From contig JAHYIO010000039.1 in assembly GCA_020543525.1 (NCBI GenBank), forward strand, positions 2,046,001 through 2,110,000: a stretch of 64,000 nucleotides of DNA. The letters run 5' to 3'. This DNA is from Coriolopsis trogii (Eukaryota; Basidiomycota; Agaricomycetes; Polyporales; Polyporaceae). Position numbers and translations under genes: made by a program. This document shows, one piece after another, positions 10,901-21,473 of this stretch. Numbering within the stretch: the first letter of the stretch is position 1; every line of letters starts with the position of its first letter. The notes under the pieces are model-generated. The model was not told the DNA's origin and searched no databases. It saw only the letters and a list, made by a program, of their open reading frames with translations.

Positions 10901-12243
10901 GTTTTACTCAAGTATGGGGTGAGGACTATCACGAGACGTTCTCTCCGGTTGCGCGGTTCGAGTCTATCCGGTATCTTCTTGCGCATGCTGCGCTTGAGGA
11001 CTGGGACATCGAATCTATGGATGTCAAGACCGCGTTTCTGAATGGCGATCTCGAAGAGGAAATCTACATGGAACAGCCCGAAGGCTGGGTCGTTCCTGGG
11101 AAGGAAGATCACGTCTGTCTGCTCAAAAAGGCTATCTATGGTCTTAAACAGGCGTCGCGTCAATGGAATGCGAAGATTCATCAGTCGCTTCTTGACTTGG
11201 GATTCCAACGGACCTATTCTGATGCCGGGATCTACGTATATCGGCGACAAGGGGGGGAACACGTAACGATTGTCGTACTCTATGTCGACGATCTACTTCT
11301 CATCGGCGATCAGTCTAGTCACATCAAGCACGTCAAGCGCTCTCTCTCTAAGCAGTACAAGATGACGGACTTGGGACCAGTCAAGCGCTTCCTTGGTCTT
11401 CGCATCACTCGAGATCGTTCTACTCGAACACTCGACATCGACCAGGAAGAGTATATCCAGTCTGTCCTTGAGCGTTTCCAGATGGCTGACTGTAAACCGT
11501 CGCGTACTCCTCTCCCTGCTGGTGCTGTTTTGGTGAAAACCGATCAGCCCGCTTCCGATTCATTCAGGCAACGCTACCAGAGTCTTATTGGCAGTCTTTT
11601 GTACGCCATGCTCGGGACGCGCCCTGATATTGCTTTCGCTGTCACACGGTTATCCAAGTACAATGCCAATCCCTCTGAAGCGCACATGAACTATGCCAAG
11701 TATGTCCTGCGTTACCTTCAGGGAACAAAGGCGTACCGGCTGCGCTACAAGGGAGCGTCTAATGACGGTCTGATTTCGTACTCAGATTCGGACTGGGCGG
11801 AAGACCGTGATGATCGGCACTCAACCTCTGGCTTTGTCTTCTTGATGGCAGGTGGTGCTGTATCGTGGGCATCGAGGCGTCAGCCTACCATTTCGCTCTC
11901 CTCGACCGAGGCGGAATATAAAGCGGCCTCCGACACTTGTCGTCAGTTGGCATGGCTGAGGACCTTTGGTGATGAACTCGGAGATGACGTGACTGATCCG
12001 ACGCCTTTGTGTCTCGACAACCAAGGCTCGATCTTCTTGTCTGTCAATCCAGTCATTGACCGTCGTACCAAGCACATAGAGATCCGTTATCACTTCATTC
12101 GTGAACAGGTCGAGATGGGATCTGTTGAGATCTACTATGTCGCTTCTGAAGACCAATTGGCCGACCCCCTCACGAAGAACGTGCCTTACTCCAATCAGGC
12201 CAAATTCGTTGAGGAGATAGGTCTTGTGTCCGTTGCATCTTGA
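7939..12243 (+). CDS. Copia Gag-Pol polyprotein
   Basis: The frame of 1434 codons is uninterrupted. The first in-frame ATG (7939) opens with MGDVKIDSIPILSSANQY, a usual copia Gag beginning. A CCHC zinc knuckle (CSFCGGSSHHKSNC) lies near residue 231 and is followed by a Lys-rich stretch. Protease has the DSGA motif at residue 321. Integrase has HTDLDGP (D535), SDRGGEY (D598) and NGRAER (E634), which gives DD35E spacing, preceded by a His/Cys zinc site (CDGC). Reverse transcriptase carries KARLVARGF, DVKTAFLNG and YVDD at residues 1115-1118. RNase H has SDSDWAED, STEAEY and CLDNQGS. All catalytic residues are present. Gag and Pol share one frame, so no recoding site is needed. Confidence 0.97.
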   Translation: MGDVKIDSIPILSSANQYNDWAAKLKGYFIFMGCWEIVEGTKTEPSPAGTTATAAELVAIEAWQKLNGQARGMMYMRVSPNFHYVLDAKVLGQGGAAPRTMTAAETWAAIKTKFGTPNSAHVWGMFESLVAEPRMNDSKPLQDQMMKIINRLRDIDSNGVKLSETMQALLLLSKVPESYQSMVSALMTITDIDKVTLDDIQSKTLAEESLRKNRQSANKVSQTKPKPKGPCSFCGGSSHHKSNCYKKHPDKRPKGKKKEKERDKDKDKGKNKDTTSHSHAHVVSESVSAVNVLSGPSNIAASFYDEAMASDSSKWTMWLMDSGASQHITGDMSDFSTYQPFETTVPFGTAASGESSVIHALGSGTVEGIAYIDNQSVPVTFNNVYYIPHVEGRLFSTGSIERNGYSLFQGEGRMCIFDKLPDGAVKHGSMIRIMGRKILEARYNPNSNTYWTLLELRNGQRVHLNVRRFKTWHRRFGHAGKDVVRHLPKNTKGVDAVDPADEEPCDGCAFGKSTRAPFPPSEKRATEVLELIHTDLDGPMRTQAIGGWKYFAGFIDDYSGLARAYYLKHKSDAVKAFLDYKAWAETQTGKKIKKVRSDRGGEYTSSEFSELLRSHGIEHQKTVAGSPQQNGRAERWNRTITEKALCMLHQAGLSHGFWQLAIDAAVHIYNRQPMRRHKWQCPITLWDGTIPDVSYFRVFGCKAFVHVQKAKREGKLDKKAVEMIFVGYEQGSKGYRFWNPATRSIVVSRDVTFDEESFPARKLPGNQPVAPSDNPFVNDQLDESSNDDSDSVDPNDILDIPLPIPLDVPPPLDHSVDDDAPEAPAPANAPDRPPTPPPVPAPHPPHRRGRNRPVGDNQPSIARDRPRRDKAGIPHPSRTQDNIYGDENPVHVDARTDPDGDQWEAETFLAFLATAQSKAGIPQSHKEAMRSPDAPKWREAEKSEYDSLIENRTWLLVPRPKGRHVVSNRWVYDIKHDGRYKARLVARGFTQVWGEDYHETFSPVARFESIRYLLAHAALEDWDIESMDVKTAFLNGDLEEEIYMEQPEGWVVPGKEDHVCLLKKAIYGLKQASRQWNAKIHQSLLDLGFQRTYSDAGIYVYRRQGGEHVTIVVLYVDDLLLIGDQSSHIKHVKRSLSKQYKMTDLGPVKRFLGLRITRDRSTRTLDIDQEEYIQSVLERFQMADCKPSRTPLPAGAVLVKTDQPASDSFRQRYQSLIGSLLYAMLGTRPDIAFAVTRLSKYNANPSEAHMNYAKYVLRYLQGTKAYRLRYKGASNDGLISYSDSDWAEDRDDRHSTSGFVFLMAGGAVSWASRRQPTISLSSTEAEYKAASDTCRQLAWLRTFGDELGDDVTDPTPLCLDNQGSIFLSVNPVIDRRTKHIEIRYHFIREQVEMGSVEIYYVASEDQLADPLTKNVPYSNQAKFVEEIGLVSVAS

Positions 12244-12254
12244 ACGAGTGGGAG
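12244..12254 (+). promoter_or_regulatory. Polypurine tract
   Basis: ACGAGTGGGAG lies between the stop codon and the 3' LTR, where the plus-strand primer is normally made. Confidence 0.7.
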
Positions 12255-12822
12255 TGTTGACATTCCGGATTTACGGCTCTACCAGTCCGGAGTTGTGCAC
12301 ACAACCTTTATATGGTCATGTTTACTTATGTTTAGATAGCGCTTACTATAGGCTGTGTTTTCTACTTACCATATACGGTTTTCTCTACGAAACTACTGTA
12401 CATTCCCATGACCATATGGTTCCCTTGTCTTCCTGTGCGTTCTACAATGCACCGGAACATTCTAGACCTTATGTCTTACTCAGAATACTCTCGGCTCTTA
12501 CTCATACGCCGAGTACGGACTCTTACTCATCGCTCTATGGTTAATATGTGACTGCTTCATTCGCTTACTCATGCACTCCTCTCTCCAGTATATAAGGCAG
12601 TCTGTTTGCCCCTCTGCTCTTCAGTCGTTCGCTCACTGACTGAAGAGTAAGTCTCACTCATTACTTATGCTCTACTACACTTTACTTACTAGTACTTGTA
12701 GTCTCTCTTTGTGTGACTTACAGGTACTAAACTATGCAATATAGTCGTTCGCTCACTGACTGAAGATCTCTCTTTGTGTGACTTACAGGTCGCTCCAAGC
12801 CTTCCAGGTTCAGAGTTCATCA
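12255..12822 (+). repeat. 3' LTR
   Basis: It has the same length (568 bp) and the same ends as the 5' LTR, with two base differences. It carries the same TATA box and internal duplication. Confidence 0.95.
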
Positions 12823-12876
12823 CCCTTTCCAGGCGGTCACGTCGATCTCGAGTGCGTTGGGGCCGCTTGCGAATTC
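12823..12876 (-). pseudogene. Phospholipase/sphingomyelinase-D-like fragment split by the insertion
   Basis: Read on the minus strand this gives PNALEIDVTAWKG. It continues on the other side of the element (about 6312-6280) into ADHDG, after allowing for the duplicated CCCTT. An NALE-D pattern followed by a DHDG pattern is characteristic of the catalytic core of GDPD/SMaseD-like phosphodiesterases. An in-frame stop follows within a few codons. This is a short, inactive fragment, not a gene. Confidence 0.35.
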
Positions 12877-12958
12877 CAAGGTCTTGCTTTAAGGCATCTA
12901 TAAATAATTGCTCGTTATTCAGGAGCATATGGCCGACTCACGCAACTTTCTCTTTGCG
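12876..12958 (-). pseudogene. Aldehyde dehydrogenase fragment
   Basis: The minus strand reads RKEKVA, a TGA, then VGHMLLNNEQLFIDALKQDLG. It aligns residue for residue with the second exon of ALDH1 and ALDH2 (RKEQIAQVGYMLKDNEQ and following). The stop replaces a Gln codon. It shows that a third ALDH3-type copy once existed here. Confidence 0.65.
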
Positions 12959-13121
12959 AAACACACCCAATTCTATCCCTTAGCACAAAACAGCCTCACA
13001 TGCGCGTGGATGCATCTCCGAGCAGCACACGTCCGAGTCAGCGGCGCAACCTTGCTCCACCTGACTTGTGTCATAACTTGTGACAAATTAACTATGAGCT
13101 CGTCGACTCGGAGGCAAGCGT

Positions 13122-13300
13122 AGTACGTCAACAAGGCCCTCGATGAGGCGGGAATGGACGGGGTGTTTCATGGATACCGGGCTTCACACTGTACGAATGG
13201 ACTAGGGGTACGGGTGATGCATGCCCACTTCGTCAATTGGTCTACGCCCATCCGAAGAGGTGATTCCAGCCGTACAATAAATGCCAATCCGCCTACCGTG
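13122..13300 (+). pseudogene. Phospholipase/sphingomyelinase-D-like 3' fragment
   Basis: YVNKALDEAGMDG, FVNWS and NANPP on the plus strand match the C-terminal exon at 63819-64000, but the frame breaks in between and the terminal Trp is not in register. This is a decayed copy of that gene's last exon. Confidence 0.5.
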
Positions 13301-13861
13301 GTACAGACGATGCTTCTGCACGTATTTTGCTTGAATTGGACCGTGATGTTACTCATGAATATATCATATGATCAAGACCGCAGTGTGCTATTCAAGTTCG
13401 CCGCGTCCGATACCACGGCTGTGCACCTTCCATCCTGACAAGACCAGCACCCACAAGGACTTACAAAAATCGGATTGCACCCATCTTTAGTTGCTACCTG
13501 AGGTACCTGGCGCTGTTGATACGACTGGTTGAGAGCGAGAGGTACGTCTAGAAGTTGCGCGAGCTTCAAGCAGACAAGTTCGTGGGCGCTCAGTGGAACG
13601 GGACGCTTCGGACCGTACGCGCTAGTGTATGCCGCAGTCTGCCGCAGGCCCGCAGTGCGATGGCTCGGAGTCGCTCTTTCTTCTTGACTTCGACCGTCGT
13701 GCTCCTCGTCTTGCGTCTACACCCGACCATACGGCTAATTTCTCGCTCGTCTTCAGGCAGTCATACATTTTCTGCTCGGCCCACCGTGTCGACGCCTTCT
13801 CGCAAACATGTCCGAAAAGAAGCAGAGCGAGGCGGCGTAAACTCGCGGCATACAGCTATGG
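13301..13861. other. Intergenic, nothing recognised
   Basis: Open plus-strand stretches from 13555 lack family resemblance. Confidence 0.3.
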
Positions 13862-14420
13862 GAGAACAAAGAGGTACGTCTCCATCTTATTCATTCCCTC
13901 CATTCTCAGACCCCACGCGTGCCAAGAGCATCCGATCGCGCAAGTCCTCATTGCTCACCAGCTAGGCCCACCATGGGGTGGTGGTCACAGCTCGATGAGA
14001 CGTGTGTTACGGAGACTAGTGTCAGCCTAGCAGTTGCGATGCGTGCACCACTGGGGTGCATGTCAAGTACGTCTGCTCCGAGGGGAGCAGAATGCTTGGC
14101 GCGCGCTGCGTCTACTACCATGCAGATAGGTCCACCGCGGGGTAGCAGTTGCAGTCCGCGAAGGCATGGACTTCAGAGGCTGGCGGCAACCTATCGAGGT
14201 ACATGCGTGCACCGCTGGGGTGTATGCCGCGTACGTCTTTTCCATGGGGAGATGAACGCTCGGCGCGCGTTGTGCATGGCGTGAACGGAGAGCGGATGGT
14301 GCCTTCGCAAGAGGACATGCTCTGGTCTGCTTACTCAGATTAATACAGTGTTTTCATCTTTCATTTTATCCGGTGATGCCGCCAAGAGTGCGATGTGGTC
14401 CTGTCGCTGGGCCGGACCAT
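13862..14420 (+). repeat. Dispersed repeat R, copy 1
   Basis: It aligns along its length with the reverse complement of 49598-50155. Internally it has two diverged tandem units with a period near 164 bp, starting at 13968 (CCACCATGGGGTGG) and 14132 (CCACCGCGGGGTAG). Both units carry the same later blocks (CTGGGGTG-ATG, GTACGTCT, GGAG/GAATGCT-GGCGCGCG). No convincing gene is present. Similar GC-rich blocks continue weakly to about 14660. Confidence 0.7.
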
Positions 14421-15978
14421 GGCACTACGATCAGGACCTGCGTCAATTGCCATAGCAGTGCAGGGATGCTCGCTGGGTTGCACCATGGCCTTATGAGTGG
14501 ACAATGATTGCACCACGCGGGTAGTTGCGGTGCGGACACGGCTCTTCGCGATATGTCTGTGTCCGATTGTCACAGGAGTGCACAGTCTCTCTGGGCCGTA
14601 CCCTGTTCCTCTGAGGCAATCACTGTCGCGCCACGCTGGTGGTCGGAACGAGGACCCATGGGGTTTGAGTCGACGGGGGACATATAGACTCTGTACCTCC
14701 ATTTCCCATTACCGTCTCTGTTGTACAACACTCTTCAATAATAGCATGCTATCACGCATGCACACGATCGCTATTCTAACATCCTCGGTCAACGCGTGAG
14801 GTGATGCATACATTCTGTCGAAGATCTGCGCCCGCGTGCTGACCAGATGGCCAGAAGAGGATAATATGCAGAGCAGTTGATGGCGGCTGGGTCTTGTGCG
14901 CGACGATTCTATGTTGTACAGGGTAATTCTTGTATCGCCGCCATCTGGTCCATTTTGCCCAATTTCCGCATGTTCGAACCGCACTCCAATGGTCGATATC
15001 GCCATTCTGCAGGGCATGCATTGTTACCCGCGAGCATGGATCACACTCACCGCACCGCCGCATTGTCTGCTCTCAATCTCTGGTCTCCTCGTCGGGTGCT
15101 CTGTGTCAATCCTTATAGTCTACCTTACCTGCCCGTTCTTAGTCATGGCAGTTACTCTCCACTTGATCGACTACGCTATGACCTGCCTACTCGCTTGCAT
15201 CCACCTTCCATCCTGATGCATCGTCTGCGACCGGCGCAAAATGTCCCATTCCTTGTATATCATTTATAAAACCACTGCTTCCCCGAGGGCTTAGGCTTCG
15301 TCGTTGGATCTGGGTCTGCTGGTAGTCCTCCCTTCCGCGAGTGTGCCGCTGGCGCACTTCTGCATCGGCGCTCGGCGCTTGACAGTGTCAGGGACGTCGG
15401 AACTGCCGCCGACGCCCCTACGTTCACGAAAGGAGTACCATGCAAGAAGCCCGCAGCGACAGCTCGATAGCCAAGCCACAGTCCGTACTGAATGTTGAGC
15501 TCCTAGTTACTCATATATATGCACGACGACTGACGTCCCTCAGACTCAGACACTCTCAGCTCAAGACATCCTAAGGTCTCGATTAGCTTTGTTGGAATGC
15601 TTCGTGGAGGTGACGGACACGCTCTCACAGACATGTCCGCTGGCGCAGATGATCATGCGGTCTCACCGATATCCCTGAATTTCACCTGGAAATGTCAACG
15701 GGAGGAGTTCAGCCATGTCAGTGAGCGGATGCTCTCCTCACACGGCCGCCACTGTGATTGTTGGAGAGGGGAGCATACATAGTCAGGAAAGACTTGGAAC
15801 GGCCCAGTAATACGTATCAGAATCGAACCTGCGGCTTCTATCAAGGCAGGCAACATGGGTAACACCGACCTCGATGTGAGTGGGGTGCCGTTCTCACCCA
15901 CGGCTGGCCGCTCATGACTCAAGGAACCCTTGGTGATATACCCAGAGAGACAACCGTGACATGCTCGAATGCGTCCTT
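14421..15978. other. Gene-free stretch upstream of the UbiA gene
   Basis: Short open frames are present, including a hydrophobic one near 15060-15200, but they have neither family resemblance nor consistent splicing. I see no RNA gene. Confidence 0.3.
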
Positions 15979-15980
15979 CA

Positions 15981-15988
15981 TATAAATA
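15981..15988 (+). promoter_or_regulatory. TATA-like box of the UbiA gene
   Basis: TATAAATA lies about 40 nt before the start codon at 16028, which implies a very short 5' leader. Confidence 0.45.
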
Positions 15989-16027
15989 TGCTAACTCTTT
16001 GACGAACACTCCAGCAGACAACCCATC

Positions 16028-17067
16028 ATGCGTATCCCGTCCATCGCTCGCTCCCTGCCTCACTTTCTATACACGATGTACTTGTTCACCGTGTCGGATA
16101 TCATGACTATACTACTCCCTACCGTAATGTTCTTGATTTCTTTGCTTCCTCCCTGATCTCACCTTGTTCTGTTGGACAGAATGCGTTTGGGTCGGTCGCT
16201 GCCGGCACCCTGGAACCTAGGCGTTTCATGTACCGGGCACTGTGGGTGTGGCTGCACCTCCTACAATTCTGTGTCTCGAACCAATGCCACTCCGACCCCG
16301 TCGAAGATCAGAAGAACAAGCCATGGCGTCCCATCCCGTCCGGCCGTATCTCAACCAGCGCTGCGCGCCGCCTCCGATGGACACTGCTTGTTGTCTGTTT
16401 GATCTTCTCTGCCAACAAGGGAGCTCTTGCCGCTAGCGCAGCCCTCTCTATCGGAACGATCTCCCATAACGAGCTCGACCTCGGCGCTCACTGGATAACC
16501 CGAAACATGCTGAATGCTGCCGGATACGCTTCCTTCAACATCGGTTCCGGCATGGTCGGGTGTGAAGGTACGTGTCTCCCGCAGTTCTTGAGCTCTCCGA
16601 GGTCGGAACGCAACTGATATGAAGACAGGAACAAATTGCACGTCAGGGTCCGCACCTGTCATCTCTTCACAGCTGCTGATTGCGCTGGTCATCTGCACAA
16701 CGATACAGACGCAGGACTTCAAGGACATGGAGGGCGATCGACTTGCGGGACGTGGGACGCTTCCTCTCGTTTACCCGGTGGGGAGCCGTGTGGTCACCGT
16801 GGGCCTCGTCCCACTCTGGTCTCTGCTGTTCGCATCGAGGTACTGGGACGGGAGCGCGTTCCTGTCCATCGGCTGTGTTGTCTTTGGCATACTGACGGCG
16901 GCGCGACTGTTTCTTGGGACTCGGACGCGCGGAGACGACACGCGGGCATATATGCTGTACAATGTACGCCTTCGTTCGACCATTTTCTTTGACACGATGC
17001 TGACAAGGAAAAGATCTGGCTTTGCTTCCTGCATGTTCTCCCGTTCATGGCCAAGACTTCGACTTGA
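16028..17067 (+). CDS. UbiA-family prenyltransferase or membrane terpene cyclase
   Basis: There are four exons (16028-16123, 16180-16567, 16629-16963, 17014-17067) with clean GT-AG introns, giving 290 residues. The first aspartate-rich motif, near residue 66, is a variant: NQCHSDPVED followed by NKPWRP. The second, near residue 191, is DFKDMEGDR followed by LAGRGTLP. Between and after them are hydrophobic helices, as in UbiA enzymes, which bind a prenyl diphosphate through Mg2+ at the two motifs inside the membrane. The family includes aromatic prenyltransferases and, in fungi, UbiA-type sesquiterpene cyclases; the sequence alone does not decide between these. All motif aspartates are present and the gene looks functional. 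It is the first of the candidate pathway genes. Confidence 0.85.
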
Positions 17068-17895
17068 CTCGAGGATGTGATTCTCCAGCGTTCGTCGGCG
17101 TCATACACACGGAGGTTCGTGCGGCTATAATGGGTCCCATGTATATAGGTACCGATACGGTGAAAGGCTGGAAAGGGCTACTATTATGAGGAAGGCGCAT
17201 ATCAATCTAAATATCACAATTCTTGGCAACATCATGATCATGCTTATTGTCCCAGTGGAGTTTGCCCGTTTCATGCGAGGGACATGGCAGAGATCTGACT
17301 CATGACAGTCCGTCACAAAAAGTGTCTCGTCGGAACTGTCAATGTCGGAGACGTCGGAGCAGCGGTCCATCGGCCCCCGACTCGGACCAGTCTTACTGCG
17401 ATGATGTCTCCGTCGGCCCCATGCATGCCTTCTCTGCGCCTTCTCTGCGCCTGTTACGGGCCAAGTCTTGGCATACCGACGTACAGAATTCAATACGTGG
17501 CATCAAACTCAATCGTAATCATGAGGGAGCTGCGGATGTGAACCACAAACAACAATGACAATGAGTTATCAACGTTTATTGTGTCATATTGTTAGCCAAA
17601 ATACGTATCAAGTATAACCCCGCGATAACAAGATTGCAGCCCCAATTATAAGACAAATCGAACAGGTAGGGCTCTGAATCCCACAAGAAGAAACGGAATG
17701 ACAATTGACCGGTCTGCGTAGTTTCAGTGTTGAACATTCATACAACGGGAACGCAACGACTGATCTGGCCCGATCATTCCAGCGGTTACTCCGTAGGAGC
17801 ATCGGACATTGAGATATGCTATCGCTCAAGTAGATCAGCGATTGCAGAGCGACACCGACGAACACGACTGAAATGCACAAGGCTGACCTGTAAAC
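17068..17895. other. Intergenic between convergent UbiA and ALDH1 genes
   Basis: From about 17560 to 17750 the DNA becomes AT-richer, as expected for 3' untranslated and terminator sequence of two convergent genes. No gene is recognised. Confidence 0.4.
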
Positions 17896-20323
17896 CTAAT
17901 ATCCATTGGAGCTCTCGGACCTGTTCTTAGGGCGAGCAGGGAGGGACGGCAAAAGCATTTGCAGGGACTTGAGGGACTACACGTGCCAAGGCGTCAGATA
18001 CAGGCGCGAATAAAGTTGAACGTAGAAGACTGGAAGGCCCCCTGAAACGTACCTTGTAAGGGGGATAACGGCATCCGAACCCGACCTTGTCGACCCTGCG
18101 CATAATCATCAGCACCGGCGCTGTGAAAAGCGGTTTGAACATTCAGCACGAGGCACATACCAGCCAGGATTGTCGATAGACGGGCGTTTGTGTGTGAACT
18201 GCTCGAACATGTCCTTTCCGGTGTAGTACCCATCTGTCCGAAAGCGATCAAAGTCAGCCCTTCATAATAAGTAGAATTCATCACACTCACACCCGCTCGG
18301 ACCCACACCGCCCATTGGAAGCCCTGGGACTGGAGCAGGATGGCGTCAGCGTCAGTGTTAAGATGTCGCGTGGACTGATATCGGAACTGCGAACCGCCCA
18401 GATGAATCATCGTATCGTTTGCCACAGCGGCGCCGCTCTGTGTATTGTTGAATACTGGATATGAGAGCGAGCGATGTCAGGATATCCATGAGCGAGGAGC
18501 ATGGGAAACGTACTCTTATCTTGGAATGCTTTATCCTGCGAGAATACATAGACCGCCAAAGGGTGGTCCCTGCAGCAATATTGTCACGGATGATCGAGAG
18601 CAGCAGTCGCTAGGAATGCAAACCTTGCGTTGATGAACTTGATGGCCGAATTGACATCTTTGACCGGAATGAGGAGAAGGATAGGCCCGAATATCTCCCT
18701 GTGAAGCCAAATGTTACTCGGACATATGGCGTGAGCACAAGAAAAGATATGCGTACTCGCTCATGAGAGAGTCGTCGCCAGACACGTCCTGGACAATCGT
18801 CGGGGCTACATAGCGTTGCTCGAGATCTACCTCTCCGCCCAGGACAATCGTACCATTGGTGTTGTCGAGAAGGCCCTTGATCCGCCGAGTGTGCGCGTCG
18901 CTGACGATACGAGCCAGAGACTCTGAATTTTTCGGACCCTCGGGATAGAAGCTATCATGACTGGAGCAATTGTGATGAATTAGAATGTCGTAGCGATCTC
19001 GAGGACTAGAACGTACACCTCCTTCAGGGCTTCGACGAAAGCGTCACGGATCTCAGGAAGGACTAGGACATATTCCGGACACACGCAGACCTGATGGCAA
19101 TCGATTTCAAGACCGTCAGACCAGATAATGATGAAAGACGCACCTGTCCCGCATTGAGACAACGTCCCCAGAGTATACGCCTCGCTGCAAGCTTCAGGTC
19201 GCTCTTGGGGTCTACAATCACGGGGTTCTTGCCTACAAGGCGAGATCAATCAAAATCAGAAACGGCACATTACGGGACGTCTACCTCCGAGCTACAGAGA
19301 GGATTAGCGCTTGATAGTAAGACATGAGACAGACAAACGAACTTCGAGAGTGAGGGGTGTAAGGTGCTTGGCGGCTGCAGTCGCTACAATCTTGGCAACA
19401 CGCTGACTCCCTGCGCAAGCTCTGGGAACAGCTTTTCACACCGAAACGCTCCAAAGACTGACCTGTGTATAGGACTGCAAATAGTATGTAAGTTGATATA
19501 TGCAATGAGGACGCTGAGAATAAGTACTGACTATGATCCCATTGAAGCTCGAGGACCTGCGAAGTCGAATGCATGAGCGATGTCGCAGGGGAAGGCATTG
19601 AATTTACTTACCCGTGTCGTCTCAGGGATACCACCATTGATGACTTGAAACAACTCGGGGTCGAGGTACCTTGGAACCAGTTCGGAAAATAGAGCGGCAG
19701 TGAGAGGGGTTTGCTCTGAAGGCTTGAGGACGACAGCGTTCCCTCCTGCGATAGCCCCGATCTATGATACGAAGCTTCAAAAGGTATTGCTCCAGAACAG
19801 AGTCAGCCGAAACTCACCAATGGGGACATCAACATGATAACAGGTCCATTGAAAGGGGCCATGATCAGAATGACGCCTTTCGGTTCGTTCTTCAACCTCG
19901 GAGACATGGCCCAAAAGCTGAGGTTGAACTCGGGCTTCTGTGCGGCCGCCCATTTCTCGACGGAGTCGTAAGCTATGCGAACATCCTGGTACGTGGCGGA
20001 GAAGTCGAGGCTACAGGAGAATTGTCAGTGAGTGTGATAGGGGAGTAAATGGAGCACACGAACAACTCAGTCTCGAGCGTAGGACGTCCGAGGTCCACCT
20101 TGAGGGCATCACAGAAGCGCTGCTCGTTGTCCTTCAACATGTAGCCCACCTGGGCTATCTGTTCCTTGCGGTATGCAATGGACTTTAACTTGCCATCGAG
20201 GAAGGCGGCTCGAGCACGGGCATGTATCTGAGCAATAGCTACTCAGTAGGAGTCCCAAGACTAGTGTGGATGTGGCCTCACCTTGGGAATGTCTGCCAGG
20301 GATGTATACGCGAGTGCAGACAT
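17896..20323 (-). CDS. Class-3-type aldehyde dehydrogenase (ALDH1)
   Basis: The gene is multi-exon. The start is ATG 20323 (MSALAYTSLADIPK) and the stop TAG 17896-17898. It oxidises an aldehyde to an acid with NAD(P)+. Exons in order carry RKEQIAQVGYMLKDNEQ, a Rossmann-fold segment, ELGGKNPVIVD and LNAGQ|VCVCPEYVLV, where the Cys of GQVC is the expected nucleophile and the intron falls just before it. Then follow HESFYPEGPRN, FSQDKAFQ, NDTMIHLGG and PMGGVGPSG. The LGG of ELGGK is built from a 7-nt micro-exon (CTCGGAG, about 19286). Compared with ALDH2, the C-terminal tail stops early (SLPARPKNRSESSNGY) and lacks the hydrophobic anchor. All exons examined are open. The closest relatives are fatty or prenyl aldehyde dehydrogenases. 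Confidence 0.88.
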
Positions 20324-21473
20324 CGTCTCAGACAAAGTGTGAATCACGGAGATGAGAGCGAGCAAAGTGAAAGAAAAAGACGACTCGGATGTGGTCGATT
20401 GGTGGCCTCGGTTCGGTGAACAAGAGGACGTGACGCTTGGTTCGCATATTCGTATTTTGACCGAGTAGATGAGCAACACATGGCAACACAGAATCGCTGC
20501 CGGAAATGTTTACCTCCAGTTCCGAAATCCTTCTCTTCGGGGAGCTGGCAGGCCCGAACACGATGCCAAGGCACCGTAACGGCACAACTTCTTCTTCGGC
20601 GCCTTACTACCCCTCGAAATAGACGCTTTGTGCTCAGATTGCAGCGGGAGCACTCCGACGCCAGAAATGCCATCCCGACGGGCGGGAATCCGGGACCTGG
20701 TAACGGAGATGTTGTGTGAGACTGAAGCCAAGCCCGTGATATTTCGGGACTCCACGTCCAGGAACAACTATCTGCAAAACAGGAATGGGTGCGCATGAGC
20801 GGGTAGCGAGTAGTAGAACCTCCATCTTTCAGTGACAGTCTTCGAAACTGAACTTATCTCAGAACACCTCCGTGTATGGCAGAGGGCGCTACCGCCGACC
20901 TGTCAGGCCAATGTGACATTGAAGTACACGCATTCCTTTTAACCGATCACAGCGCGGAATTCAGAGCTACGGAATCTTTTGTATCTGACAGGAATAGCAG
21001 AGAATGGAAGTATGGCAAAGCCGAGCGTCCGGACCGGAGCCAAGGGCGCTGGAGAGAAGCAGAACACACGGACAACACCTGCTTCGATGCCACTCACACG
21101 CGAGGTCTGTGTGCGGAAGCATGCTGCTGAGAGCTGTCACAAGAGCGCTGATGGCTTCTGAGCGCGGTCGACCTGAGGGCAACTCGACAAGGCGGTCTAA
21201 ATCGTCCCCTCAACGGTAGTATAACAGGCCCGTCGCTGCACAACCGTGTTTCCGGAGATGAGATCGCTTCGTGGGCAAAAACATCTTTTATCCGGCAGAG
21301 AACAGGATATGAGGTTACAACAGCCCGTTCCAAGCACTTTCGGTCCGTGCCAGTCGCATTGTCACCCCGGTCTCTACAGATCATGTGCGTAGTCCTCGTT
21401 GTCGCGTGCCTTAGACGCTCGCTGAGATCAGCTCTCTATAACGTCCGCCATAGGGAAGCGAAAGAACACTCAC
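20324..21473. other. Intergenic between ALDH1 and GMC1
   Basis: This lies between two genes on the same strand. It holds the ALDH1 promoter and the GMC1 3' flank; no further gene or relic is recognised. Confidence 0.4.

Larger units (their letters stand above)
6318..12822 (+). mobile_element. Complete Ty1/copia LTR retrotransposon
   Basis: The element is 6.5 kb, with two 568-bp LTRs, a primer-binding site abutting the 5' LTR, a single Gag-Pol frame, a purine-rich tract just before the 3' LTR and a 5-bp target duplication. Domain order is Gag, zinc knuckle, protease, integrase, reverse transcriptase, RNase H, which defines the copia superfamily. Comparing the LTRs base by base I find two substitutions in 568 positions (the CCGG/CCAG and TTGT/TTAT differences near the left end), so the insertion is recent. 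Nothing in the coding frame is broken, and the element may still be mobile. It inserted into gene debris, not into a working gene. Confidence 0.97.

Noticed and set aside
13919..14343. Cys/Arg-rich plus-strand frames in repeat R copy 1 as small secreted proteins
   Set aside because: No signal peptide, frames change between the two tandem units, and the inverted copy has frame differences.
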